Shown piece after piece: positions 8,448-16,492 of a stretch of 33,152 bases of DNA (its first letter is position 1; each line of letters starts with the position of its first letter). Location of the stretch: assembly GCA_002492075.1 (NCBI GenBank), contig DKXD01000171.1, forward strand, positions 18,206 through 51,357. The letters are read 5' to 3'. The notes beneath the pieces were generated by a model, which was not told where the DNA came from, searched no databases, and was given only the letters and a program-made list of their open reading frames with translations. The translations under genes and the position numbers were made by a program. This stretch comes from Ruminococcaceae bacterium UBA7135 (GTDB taxonomy: Bacteria > Bacillota > Clostridia > Oscillospirales > Ruminococcaceae).

Positions 8448-9215
8448 ATGCGGTTCGATCTTGATCTTCCGGCATGGAAATGGCCGTTTTACGTTATGCG
8501 TCACCCCTTTGAGGGATATGAGGATCTTCGTTGGAAAAAGGCATACAATATGCCCTCGGCGATAATAATAGTAGCGCTGTTCTTCATCGTTTCGGTGTTC
8601 GACGTGCTGCTGACAGGTTTTCTTCATAACCACAGCATGGTAAAGGTGTTTAACGTTATCCCTATAATCATCCGCACGATAGTGCTGTTTATCACATGGG
8701 TGGTAGCGAACTGGTCGCTGTGTACGCTGTTCAACGGCGAGGGCAAAATGAAAGCTATCTGCGTGAACACTGCTTACGCTCTTTGCCCGTACATCATTGG
8801 CAAGATAATCAACATCATTCTTTCAAATATGCTGACGACTGATGAAAGCGCGTTTTTGGTGTTCGTAAGTTATATAACCATAGGTTTGAGCGTACTTATG
8901 TTGTTTTCGGGAATGAAAACGGTGCATCAATACACCTTCTGGCAGACGTTCTGGTCGATAGTATTCACGCTGGTGGCGATGGTGATCATTATCATTCTGG
9001 CGGTGCTTCTGGTGTCGCTGTTCCAGCAGGTTTATCTTTTCGTGAACGCGCTTTACACGGAAATACTCTACCGCAATCCGAATATGACCTCGGCGGGACT
9101 GATATTTATCTTTATCGGCATTATCGCGGCTGTGGTAGCTATAATCTGCGTGGCTTATACGTTTTTTGAAAAGGCGCAGAAGAAAAAAGAGCAGAAGAAA
9201 TTCAATAAGGGCTAA
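8448..9215 (+). CDS. Yip1-family integral membrane protein
   Basis: The 255-residue polytopic protein opens with a soluble segment typical of bacterial Yip1-domain proteins (FYVMRHPFEGYEDLRWKKA, about 15-33). Five or six hydrophobic helices follow, and the C-terminus is Lys-rich. The Yip1 family is poorly characterised in bacteria. Its position, three bases after the NHL-TPR gene and just before the DUF5696-like gene, suggests a partner in assembling the surface complex rather than a transporter itself. No catalytic residues are apparent. The ATG is preceded by the GAGGAGGGG that ends the upstream gene, so translation is probably coupled. Confidence 0.8.
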   Translation: MRFDLDLPAWKWPFYVMRHPFEGYEDLRWKKAYNMPSAIIIVALFFIVSVFDVLLTGFLHNHSMVKVFNVIPIIIRTIVLFITWVVANWSLCTLFNGEGKMKAICVNTAYALCPYIIGKIINIILSNMLTTDESAFLVFVSYITIGLSVLMLFSGMKTVHQYTFWQTFWSIVFTLVAMVIIIILAVLLVSLFQQVYLFVNALYTEILYRNPNMTSAGLIFIFIGIIAAVVAIICVAYTFFEKAQKKKEQKKFNKG

Positions 9216-9240
9216 TGTTACCGAAATGGTGGTGTAAATA

Positions 9241-11634
9241 ATGATGCAACTTCGCAAGAAAATACTTGTTCCGCTTCTTTGCGCGGGCGTTTTGCTTACG
9301 ACGAGCCAAAGCGCGCTGTCGGGTTTGGCGGGAACTTCGGTTCCGGCCGCGGCTGACGCGGCTGATACGGCGGGCGGTTCGGGGAACGACAGCACCGGCG
9401 CCGATAACGCGGGTACGGAAGATAACGCGGGCAGCAGTACTCCTACTGCCGAGCATGTAACGGAAGAAGAAGCATTGGCGGAGATGACGCTGTGCGCGTC
9501 CAGCGATTCGCTGGAGATGTATGTGAATGAGGAAACGGGCACGTTCGCGGTGAAAAATCTCGCCGACGGACACTATGTGTGGAGCAACCCTTATGACGCT
9601 GCCGCAGACAGCTATTCCAACAGCGACTCAAAGCGCGCAGAGCTGAAATCGGCGCTGCTTGTGAACTCCGTTAAGGTAACGGACGTAGATGCTCCGTCTA
9701 CGCCGCTGCGCTCCGCAAAGCACGGAAGCTCAGGAGAGGGCATTACTGCCGTTGAGATGACCGACAAGGGCTTTAAGGCAACTGTGGAATTCCCCGCACA
9801 AGGAATAACAATACCTTATTATGTAACGCTCACCGACGATCATTTTGACGTTTCTGTTGCGATAAACGAAATACATGAGGTTGAGTTCGACTCTCCCGAG
9901 GACATTGATGATTCAACGCGATCGGTAGTAGATCTGGGAGTTATGGCAAATCTTGGCGCGGCGTATGCTGATGAAGACGGCTACTTCGTAATTCCCGACG
10001 GTTCGGGAGCGATAATAAACTTCAACAACGGCAAGCACGCAATGAGCAATTACTCGCAGAAGATGTACGGAAAGGATTATGCGATCTCGCAGGATATGGC
10101 TCCCAAAAAGACCGAGCAGGCTTATCTGCCGATCTTGGGCATAGTCCGCGAAAACGACGCGCTGCTTGAAGTCATCACAGAGGGCGCGGCTTACGCGACA
10201 GCGAAGTCTTACGTTTCAAGGCAAAACGCGACGGGTTATAATACCGCTTATTTCGAGTTCTCAGTTCGTTCCAACGATCAGTACTTTATGGGCGCGGTAA
10301 ACGCCTCCGCTTTGAAGTCTTACGAGCAGAGCAAGATACCCGAAGAGCGCGTTTCGATACGCTACTACCCTATAGCGAAGACAAAAGCAAGCTATGTTGA
10401 TGTAGCAAAGCGCTATCAGCAATATCTTCTTGACGAAGGCTTGATGAGCAAGAAGGACGGTTCGACTACCCCGCTGTATGTTGACTTGTATGGCGGCACG
10501 GTAAAGGAGCAGTCGGTACTGGGTCTGCCTGTAAAGCAGCAGACAGCCGCTACAACATACGATCAGGCGAAGATGATCCTTGAAGAACTTGCGGAGTTGG
10601 GCGTTGATGATATCGTAACGGTATATAATGATTTCAACAAGGCAGGGCTGACCGACAGGATATCCGGCGGCGTGGATTACGCAAGCAAGCTGGGCGGCAA
10701 GAACGACTTTAAGGCGCTTAAAGATTACTGCGCGACAGTCGGTATAACGCTTGTGCCGTCGGTGGATCTTATGGAATATGAGCGCAGCGGCAACGGTTTT
10801 TCCAAGACGGGCGCGTCCGTTATCGGCGTTACAAAGGCGTATGCAACGCAAGGCGAGTACGAGCTTGCGTTCGGAACGCCGAACAGCCTTCGTCCAAGCT
10901 GGTTCATACTCACTCCCGCTTATTTTGAGGAGGCTTATGGAAATGTAATTTCAAGCTTCGCGTCCGAGGGCATGAACGCAATATCCACGGCGAAAGGTAC
11001 AAGTATGCTGTACAGCGACTTCTCGCAGAACGCAAACAAGGGAACGTCCAGACAGCAGGCGGTTGAAAATCTCAAGCTGTGCTATGAAAAGATAGCGAAC
11101 AGCGGATTGAAGTTCGTGACGTCGGTGTGCAACGATTACGCGCTGAAATACGCGGACAGTATACGCAATGTTCCTTTGTACAGCAGCGGATACGATTTGA
11201 CGGACGGCGATATTCCGTTCTATGAGATCGTTATTCACGGATATATCCCTTACACCACCAAGGCAAAGAACGCAAGCTCCGACGCGGATAAGCTGTTTAT
11301 GCTTTCTATGGCGACTGCAACTCCGATGCATTACGAGTTTATGTACGAAAACCCCAACAAGTTTACAGACAGCAAATACGATACGTTGTTCTACACGCAT
11401 TACGACGGCTGGTTGGAGGTCGCGGCGGAGGAGTACAAGATATTTAAGGAAAATCTTTCCGAAGAATCCAATTCTCCGATAGCGGATTTCAAGTATATTT
11501 CCGATAATGTTGTTGAGTGCACGTTCGAGAACGGCACCGTAGTTAAGGCGGATCTTGCAAACTCTACGCTTGAGATAAACGGAACAAGCATTGAACTCCC
11601 TGAGAAAAACTGGAAAGGAGCGACGGTTGATTGA
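9241..11634 (+). CDS. Large secreted DUF5696-like protein, possible glycoside-active enzyme
   Basis: The 797-residue protein has a signal peptide (about 1-38, ending near an AAADA stretch). A Gly/Asp/Thr-rich low-complexity stretch follows to about 75. A beta-rich domain opens at about 85 (SLEMYVNEETGTFAVKNLADG), and the C-terminal half alternates helices and strands as in a (beta/alpha)8 barrel (LEELAELGVDDIVTVYNDF near 450; CATVGITLVPSVDLMEYER near 500). From memory this matches DUF5696 proteins, which often lie beside sugar ABC permeases. The layout resembles glycoside hydrolases with an N-terminal beta-sandwich, but no catalytic residues can be assigned. Start is ATG 9241 (or 9244) after GGTGGTG. 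It overlaps the next permease gene by four bases, indicating co-translation and a linked function. Confidence 0.78.
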   Translation: MMQLRKKILVPLLCAGVLLTTSQSALSGLAGTSVPAAADAADTAGGSGNDSTGADNAGTEDNAGSSTPTAEHVTEEEALAEMTLCASSDSLEMYVNEETGTFAVKNLADGHYVWSNPYDAAADSYSNSDSKRAELKSALLVNSVKVTDVDAPSTPLRSAKHGSSGEGITAVEMTDKGFKATVEFPAQGITIPYYVTLTDDHFDVSVAINEIHEVEFDSPEDIDDSTRSVVDLGVMANLGAAYADEDGYFVIPDGSGAIINFNNGKHAMSNYSQKMYGKDYAISQDMAPKKTEQAYLPILGIVRENDALLEVITEGAAYATAKSYVSRQNATGYNTAYFEFSVRSNDQYFMGAVNASALKSYEQSKIPEERVSIRYYPIAKTKASYVDVAKRYQQYLLDEGLMSKKDGSTTPLYVDLYGGTVKEQSVLGLPVKQQTAATTYDQAKMILEELAELGVDDIVTVYNDFNKAGLTDRISGGVDYASKLGGKNDFKALKDYCATVGITLVPSVDLMEYERSGNGFSKTGASVIGVTKAYATQGEYELAFGTPNSLRPSWFILTPAYFEEAYGNVISSFASEGMNAISTAKGTSMLYSDFSQNANKGTSRQQAVENLKLCYEKIANSGLKFVTSVCNDYALKYADSIRNVPLYSSGYDLTDGDIPFYEIVIHGYIPYTTKAKNASSDADKLFMLSMATATPMHYEFMYENPNKFTDSKYDTLFYTHYDGWLEVAAEEYKIFKENLSEESNSPIADFKYISDNVVECTFENGTVVKADLANSTLEINGTSIELPEKNWKGATVD

Positions 11635-12881
11635 GTAAGAAAAAACAAACCGACAGCGCAAACAGCGCGGTCGAGCAAGCAACAATGAATGACGCTCCGA
11701 TAACCGAAAACACAGCGGAAACCGCGGTAGAAATGGCGGCGGAAACTGCCGAACCCGCAGCGGAAAAGGCAGTTGAAACGGCGGTTGAAACGGGTGCTGA
11801 AGCTCCCGAAGAGATCACGGTTCAAACCGAGGATAAGCCCGTTTTGAAAAAATCGGCGCACAATACCGCGGCGGCGGCAGCGTTCAACGCGGCAGGCGAG
11901 GAAACAGACATCCGCCGTTTGGACGGTGAAAAGCGGGAGCGCAAGATAAAGACCAATAAAATATCATACGAGCGAAAAAAACACCTTTATGGTTATGGAT
12001 TTATCGCGCTGTGGCTTGTAGGAACAGTCTGGCTGTTTATTACACCGGTGATCAAGTCGCTGCAATACTCGCTTACGGACGCTATGATCTACGACAAGGC
12101 GGACGCGCTTGCAATGGGATATACCGTTCCCGGTATTCACGGTCCGTGGAACAATTTCGCGAACTATGTTCAGGCGTTTGCGGGTGACCCCACGTTCCCG
12201 CAGGCTCTTGTAGAATCTATTGGCGAGATAATCCCGCAGGCTTTCGTTATTATGATATTCTCGCTGTTTATCGCGATAATCCTGAACCAGAAATTCCGCG
12301 GGAGAACGCTTGCAAGAGCGATATTCTTCCTGCCTGTGCTGATAGCGACAGGTCCCATCATCTCCGTTATCAACGGCGATATGGCGTCGCAGGGCATTTC
12401 GGGCGCGGCACAGTTCAGCACCCTGTTCAAGACCGACTTGGTTGGCGACTTGCTGGAGTTTGTGGGCATTTACAACATAAATCCGGATTTTACGAATTTC
12501 ATTGAGGAAATAACCTCAAACGTGTTGAACCTTGTGTGGAATTCGGGTATCCAGATTTTGATATTCCTGTCAGCGCTGCAAAATATCCCGCCGTCCGCAA
12601 AGGAAGCGGCGAATATGGAGGGCGCAACCTCGTGGGAGTTCTTCTGGAAGATAACATTCCCGATGATAAGCCCAATGATACTTGCGAACCTTGTATACAC
12701 CGTCATAGACGCGTTCGTATCTACCGATAACGATGTAATGCAGTATGTTCTGACTATGCAGAGATACGGCGAATATGGATTCTCGGCAGCAATGGCGTGG
12801 ATATATTTCGCGGTGATAGGCGGTATTCTGGGAATAATCGTACTTATCGTCAACCGATTTGTATTCTATGAAAACGAGTAA
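11631..12881 (+). CDS. Sugar ABC transporter permease with long Ala/Glu-rich N-terminal tail
   Basis: The 416-residue protein has an EAA loop (AKEAANMEGATSWEFFWKIT) near residue 325 and about six membrane helices starting at about residue 120. The first 118 residues form a charged, repetitive tail rich in AET/AVET motifs, ending in a basic stretch (KREREIK-like, about 100-115) before the first helix. Family members usually have about 10-30 residues there. The TTG start at 11631 overlaps the stop of the upstream gene by four bases, with AAAGGAG about ten bases before it. It forms a second permease pair with the next gene, although the operon encodes only one recognisable binding protein. Confidence 0.88.
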   Translation: MSKKKQTDSANSAVEQATMNDAPITENTAETAVEMAAETAEPAAEKAVETAVETGAEAPEEITVQTEDKPVLKKSAHNTAAAAAFNAAGEETDIRRLDGEKRERKIKTNKISYERKKHLYGYGFIALWLVGTVWLFITPVIKSLQYSLTDAMIYDKADALAMGYTVPGIHGPWNNFANYVQAFAGDPTFPQALVESIGEIIPQAFVIMIFSLFIAIILNQKFRGRTLARAIFFLPVLIATGPIISVINGDMASQGISGAAQFSTLFKTDLVGDLLEFVGIYNINPDFTNFIEEITSNVLNLVWNSGIQILIFLSALQNIPPSAKEAANMEGATSWEFFWKITFPMISPMILANLVYTVIDAFVSTDNDVMQYVLTMQRYGEYGFSAAMAWIYFAVIGGILGIIVLIVNRFVFYENE

Positions 12882-12895
12882 GGAGGGCTGTTGAA

Positions 12896-14050
12896 ATGTC
12901 TGATGAAAAAATACTGAAGCCCTCTGTGGCATCGGGCGAGGATGTTGGGCTTTTGGGAGCGGCTCAGCTTGCCGATGATATCAATGGCGAAACTGGCGCG
13001 GTAAAGGTTCCCGTAACACCGAAAAACGAAAGCGTTGAGGACAGACCGAAAACGGGACGCGTATCAAATTGGGACATCATCAAGAATTTCCGTAGATACA
13101 CTCCCTCGGAGCGCAAGCATTACAATTACATCTTCTGGCGCAGAATAGGCGGCGCGGCGTGGCCGATTTTCAGATTCCTGATCATTTTCGGATTGTCGTT
13201 CGTTATCTTGTATCCGATACTTTATATGATAAGCTGCTCGCTGCGTCCGCAGCAGCAGATGAACGACCCCTCTGTAATGTGGATCCCCAAGACTATTCGC
13301 TTCGAGAACTTCAAAGAGGTTTGGAACGCAATAAATTATCCCCAGATCTTGTGGAATACCATTCAGCTGAATGTTGTTTCATCCGTGCTTCAGGTTGCTT
13401 CCTGTGCGCTGACGGGTTACGGATTTGCTCGATTTAGCTTTAAGGGCAAGAAGTTCCTGTTTGCGTTGGTGCTGCTGCAGATTATCGTACCGCCGCAGAT
13501 ACTGATTATGCCGCAGTACAGCTTATTTAGAAACTTTGATATATTCGGATTGTTCCAGGCGTTCACCGGCTCGCCGATAAGCCTTTTGAACACTAACTTT
13601 TCGATGTACATCCCCGCGTTCTTCGGAAACGGTATTCGCGGCGGTCTGTTCATCTATCTGTTTAGGCAATTCTTCAGAGGTCTGCCCAAGGAGCTTGAGG
13701 ACGCGGCGTATCTTGACGGCTGCGGTCCGTTCAAGACATTTATCAGCGTAATGGTTCCGAACGCGGCAAGTTCGTTCCTCACCGTATTTATCTTCTCGAT
13801 AGTTTGGTACTGGAACGACTACTACATCAGTTCGATGTTCTTCAACAACTCGCAGACGATATCTCTTAACATATCTAACCTCGCGGACACTATGGCAATG
13901 GCGTTCACAGGCAAGACGGGCGTTGCAAGAGACTATATGGTGTGGGTAGAGGCGGGTTGCCTTATGGCGATAATTCCAATCATTATCATGTATGTTTTCC
14001 TGCAAAAGTACTTCACCGAAGGTATCGAGCGTGCAGGCTTGGCGAACTAA
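12896..14050 (+). CDS. Carbohydrate ABC transporter permease (MalG type) with extended N-terminus
   Basis: The 384-residue membrane protein has a MalG-type core with an EAA loop (LEDAAYLDGCGPFKTFISVM) near residue 270. A hydrophilic N-terminal extension of about 80 residues precedes the first helix (FLIIFGLSFVILYPILYMI). The start is ATG with AAGGAGGG, 14 bases after the partner permease gene. It is the last gene of the operon. Both proteins of this second pair carry long cytoplasmic tails that the first pair lacks, suggesting an extra protein contact inside the cell. Confidence 0.9.
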   Translation: MSDEKILKPSVASGEDVGLLGAAQLADDINGETGAVKVPVTPKNESVEDRPKTGRVSNWDIIKNFRRYTPSERKHYNYIFWRRIGGAAWPIFRFLIIFGLSFVILYPILYMISCSLRPQQQMNDPSVMWIPKTIRFENFKEVWNAINYPQILWNTIQLNVVSSVLQVASCALTGYGFARFSFKGKKFLFALVLLQIIVPPQILIMPQYSLFRNFDIFGLFQAFTGSPISLLNTNFSMYIPAFFGNGIRGGLFIYLFRQFFRGLPKELEDAAYLDGCGPFKTFISVMVPNAASSFLTVFIFSIVWYWNDYYISSMFFNNSQTISLNISNLADTMAMAFTGKTGVARDYMVWVEAGCLMAIIPIIIMYVFLQKYFTEGIERAGLAN

Positions 14051-14118
14051 AAAAAGCAACTGTGCCGGTATTCGGACAGCGAAGCAGGTTTACAGACTAA
14101 AAAAAGTATATTTATTTG

Positions 14119-14147
14119 TTCTCTCCTCCGCAAAGCGTGGGAGAGAA
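14119..14147. repeat. Hairpin of the TTCTCTCC/GGAGAGAA family
   Basis: TTCTCTCC (14119-14126) pairs with GGAGAGAA (14140-14147), and CGC/GCG closes an inner AAA loop, giving a near-perfect 29-base hairpin. Related hairpins occur at 327-350, 15765-15795 and 24420-24452. The T-rich bases after it could give weak termination of the upstream operon. Confidence 0.6.
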
Positions 14148-14171
14148 TATTCTTTTAAAAATGTTTAAAGG

Positions 14172-14216
14172 AAAAGTGGTATGTATTATGGCAATCCATA
14201 ATACATACCACTTTTT
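14172..14216. terminator. Strong, probably bidirectional terminator
   Basis: A perfect 20-bp stem (14172-14191 with 14196-14215), loop CAAT, followed by a T-run on the + strand and preceded by A residues that serve as a T-run on the - strand. It sits between the convergent ABC operon and the arabinofuranosidase gene and can end both transcripts. Confidence 0.92.
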
Positions 14217-14257
14217 GTGTGTTTTCGATTAATTAACGCGACTAGTTCCAAAGCTGC

Positions 14258-15727
14258 TTATTTAAGCTCTATCTGGGTGACGGAGCACGCTGGCAGAGTA
14301 ACGGCAAAACCGCCGTCAACGAGGGAAACGCTGTGGTCTTTTATAACAAGGCGTTCGGGATCGTCGAAATAATTCTTGTCGCGAACATCGTTGCAGCTTA
14401 ATATTTTGCTCTTTGCAAAATTTGGCGAAAAACCGGTAAGATCACACAAAATTTCCGCGTCCTCGTCAAGCGAGCAGTTCGCAAGAGTGACCGTAACAAC
14501 GCCGTTTTTCTCCGAAGCGGAAGCGCTTATCATCGGAAATTTCTTATCGATGCCCGTTTCCTCGTTGTTGAGGTGAGAGTACAAAAGCGTTCCGTTTTGA
14601 TGTTCCTTATAAAGGTCGAAAACATGGTAGGTTGGGGTCATAATGATCTTTTCGTCCTCTGTGAGAATAAGCGCCTGCAAAACATTCACAGCCTGCGCGA
14701 GATTTGCCATTACTATGCGGTCGCTGTGATTATTGAATATATTGAGTGTACACGCGGCGGTTATCGCGTCGCGCATGGTGCTCTGCTGATACAAGGATCC
14801 CGGATCGGTGCCCGGCTCGACGTCGTACCAGTTGCCCCACTCATCGACTGCCAAGCTGATCTTGCGGTTTTTGTCGCGATAATTCATGATGTCTATATGG
14901 CGGTCGATGATCTCCTCAATATACAGCGCAGACGCAACTGTATTATAATATTCCTCGTCGGAATAATCGGTCGCGCTGCCCTTTTTATCCCAGTTTCCGC
15001 TCGGGACAGTATAATAATGCAGCGAAATAGCGTTGGTGTGCCATTCGTTTACGCTTTGCAGAAGAACGTCCGTCCAATGATAATCGTCGCCGCTGGGTCC
15101 GCATGCGACCTTGAACAGCTCGTTGCCGCTGAAATTTTTGCAGAACGCCTGATATTTTCTGTACTCGTCGGCGTAGTATTCGGGGCGCATACTGCCGCCG
15201 GCGCCCCAGTTTTCATTTCCTATGCCGATATATTTCAGCTTCCAAGGTTTTTCACGACCGTTTTTGCGCCGAAGCTCCGACATTTCGGAGTCACCGCCAA
15301 ATGTGATGTATTCTATCCATTCCGCAAGCTCCTGAACCGTGCCGCTGCCAAGGTTTACCGCAAGATACGGCTGGCAGCCTATTTCCTCGCAAAGCTCGAA
15401 GAACTCGTGTGTACCAAAGGAATTGTCCTCGGTGACGTGCCCCCAAAGGTTCACTCTTTTTTTGCGTTCGCTGCCTATTCCGTCTTTCCAGTGGTACTCT
15501 TCCGCAAAACAGCCGCCCGGCCAGCGAAGCACAGGAACGTGTATTGCCTTGAACGCCTCGATAATATCCGTTCTCACGCCGTTTTTGTTCGGAATGGGGG
15601 AGTCTTTGCCGACATAGATCCCGTTATACATACAGCTTCCGAGATGTTCGGAAAAGTGCCCGTATATTTCGGGATTGATATGCGAGCGTCTGTCCGATGC
15701 GTTTACCTGTAAGCTGATTTTTTTCAT
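14258..15727 (-). CDS. abfA: Intracellular alpha-L-arabinofuranosidase, GH51
   Basis: The 489-residue enzyme cleaves terminal alpha-L-arabinofuranosyl residues from arabino-oligosaccharides (EC 3.2.1.55). Family signatures are IYGHFSEHLG near residue 21, LRWPGGCFAEEYHW (67-80), the acid/base glutamate in GIGNENWG (E172) and the nucleophile glutamate in LAVDEWGNWY (E296). A (beta/alpha)8 barrel is followed by a C-terminal beta-sandwich, and the length is normal for GH51. There is no signal peptide, so it acts on imported sugars. ATG at 15727 is chosen over 15745 because GGAAAGGAA lies eight bases before it. It converges on the ABC operon and shares its terminator, which hints at arabinose-containing cargo, although the two units need not be co-regulated. 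Confidence 0.96.
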   Translation of the reverse strand: MKKISLQVNASDRRSHINPEIYGHFSEHLGSCMYNGIYVGKDSPIPNKNGVRTDIIEAFKAIHVPVLRWPGGCFAEEYHWKDGIGSERKKRVNLWGHVTEDNSFGTHEFFELCEEIGCQPYLAVNLGSGTVQELAEWIEYITFGGDSEMSELRRKNGREKPWKLKYIGIGNENWGAGGSMRPEYYADEYRKYQAFCKNFSGNELFKVACGPSGDDYHWTDVLLQSVNEWHTNAISLHYYTVPSGNWDKKGSATDYSDEEYYNTVASALYIEEIIDRHIDIMNYRDKNRKISLAVDEWGNWYDVEPGTDPGSLYQQSTMRDAITAACTLNIFNNHSDRIVMANLAQAVNVLQALILTEDEKIIMTPTYHVFDLYKEHQNGTLLYSHLNNEETGIDKKFPMISASASEKNGVVTVTLANCSLDEDAEILCDLTGFSPNFAKSKILSCNDVRDKNYFDDPERLVIKDHSVSLVDGGFAVTLPACSVTQIELK

Positions 15728-15764
15728 GGTGTAATTCCTTTCCATAATTTTATACTAATTTCTA

Positions 15765-15795
15765 TTTCTCTTTTCCCGTAAAGCGGGGAGAGAAA
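15765..15795. repeat. Hairpin of the TTCTCTCC/GGAGAGAA family
   Basis: TTTCTCT (15765-15771) pairs with AGAGAAA (15789-15795), and CCCG/CGGG pair across an internal irregularity around a TAAA loop. It lies between recR and abfA with no T-run, so it is not a canonical terminator. The adjacent TATACTAATT (15751-15760) recurs beside the copy at 24420. Confidence 0.5.
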
Positions 15796-15822
15796 CCGGT
15801 TTATTTCCAAAACGGGTCAAAT

Positions 15823-16419
15823 TTACAGCTCGCTGCGGTTTTCCAGCGCCTTAACAAGAGTTACGTCATCTGCGAACTCCAGCGCCGAGCCGGCGGGCAG
15901 TCCATATGCAAGCCGCGTAACCTTAATTCCCATAGGCTTTATCAGCCGTCCTATATATACGGCTGTAGCCTCGCCCTCAACAGTGGGATTTGTTGCCATA
16001 ATGACTTCTTTTGTGTCACTGAGCCTTGCCAGCAGCTCTTTTATCTTGATATCCTCGGCGGTAACTCCGTCCATCGGAGACAGCAGTCCGTGCAGAACGT
16101 GGTACAGTCCGTCGTAGCCGCCCGCGCGTTCAAACGCGGAAACATCCTTTGGGCTTTCGACGACGCAGATCTGATCCTTTCGGCGATTTTCGTCAGAGCA
16201 TATCGAGCAGATATTCTGTTCCGTGAAGTTCTGGCAACAGCTGCACAGCCGAACGCTTTTGCGCGCTTTTATTATGTTTTCCGCGAACTCGCGCACTTCG
16301 TCTTCGGGCAGGTTCAGCATATGATACGCCAATCTTTGCGCGGTTTTTATCCCCACGCCCGGCAGCTTTGCAAACTGTTCCGCCGCCAATGCCAGCGGCA
16401 GTGATATATGATCGGACAT
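15823..16419 (-). CDS. recR: Recombination mediator protein RecR
   Basis: The 198-residue protein works with RecF/RecO to load RecA at DNA gaps. An N-terminal helix-hairpin-helix (AKLPGVGIKTAQRLAYHML, about 16-34), a four-cysteine zinc motif (CSCCQNFTEQNICSIC, about 57-72), a Toprim domain starting at VVESPKDV and the C-terminal ALEFADDVTLVKALENR are all in family order. ATG at 16419 gives the standard length and has AGAAAGG upstream; the in-frame ATG at 16476 would add 19 atypical residues. It lies downstream of comEC, ybaB and dnaX on the same strand, the common Firmicute dnaX-ybaB-recR order with comEC inserted. Confidence 0.96.
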   Translation of the reverse strand: MSDHISLPLALAAEQFAKLPGVGIKTAQRLAYHMLNLPEDEVREFAENIIKARKSVRLCSCCQNFTEQNICSICSDENRRKDQICVVESPKDVSAFERAGGYDGLYHVLHGLLSPMDGVTAEDIKIKELLARLSDTKEVIMATNPTVEGEATAVYIGRLIKPMGIKVTRLAYGLPAGSALEFADDVTLVKALENRSEL

Positions 16420-16492
16420 TTTTGTAACCTTTCTTTTCTGTTCTAGTTTACTTTTTTGCGGCGGTTCGTCTTTCATGGCGTTTCTACGAAGT

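Noticed and set aside
14573..15712. 379-residue open frame antisense to the arabinofuranosidase gene
   Set aside because: The opposite strand encodes an intact GH51 enzyme with both catalytic residues; the antisense product shows no family features.
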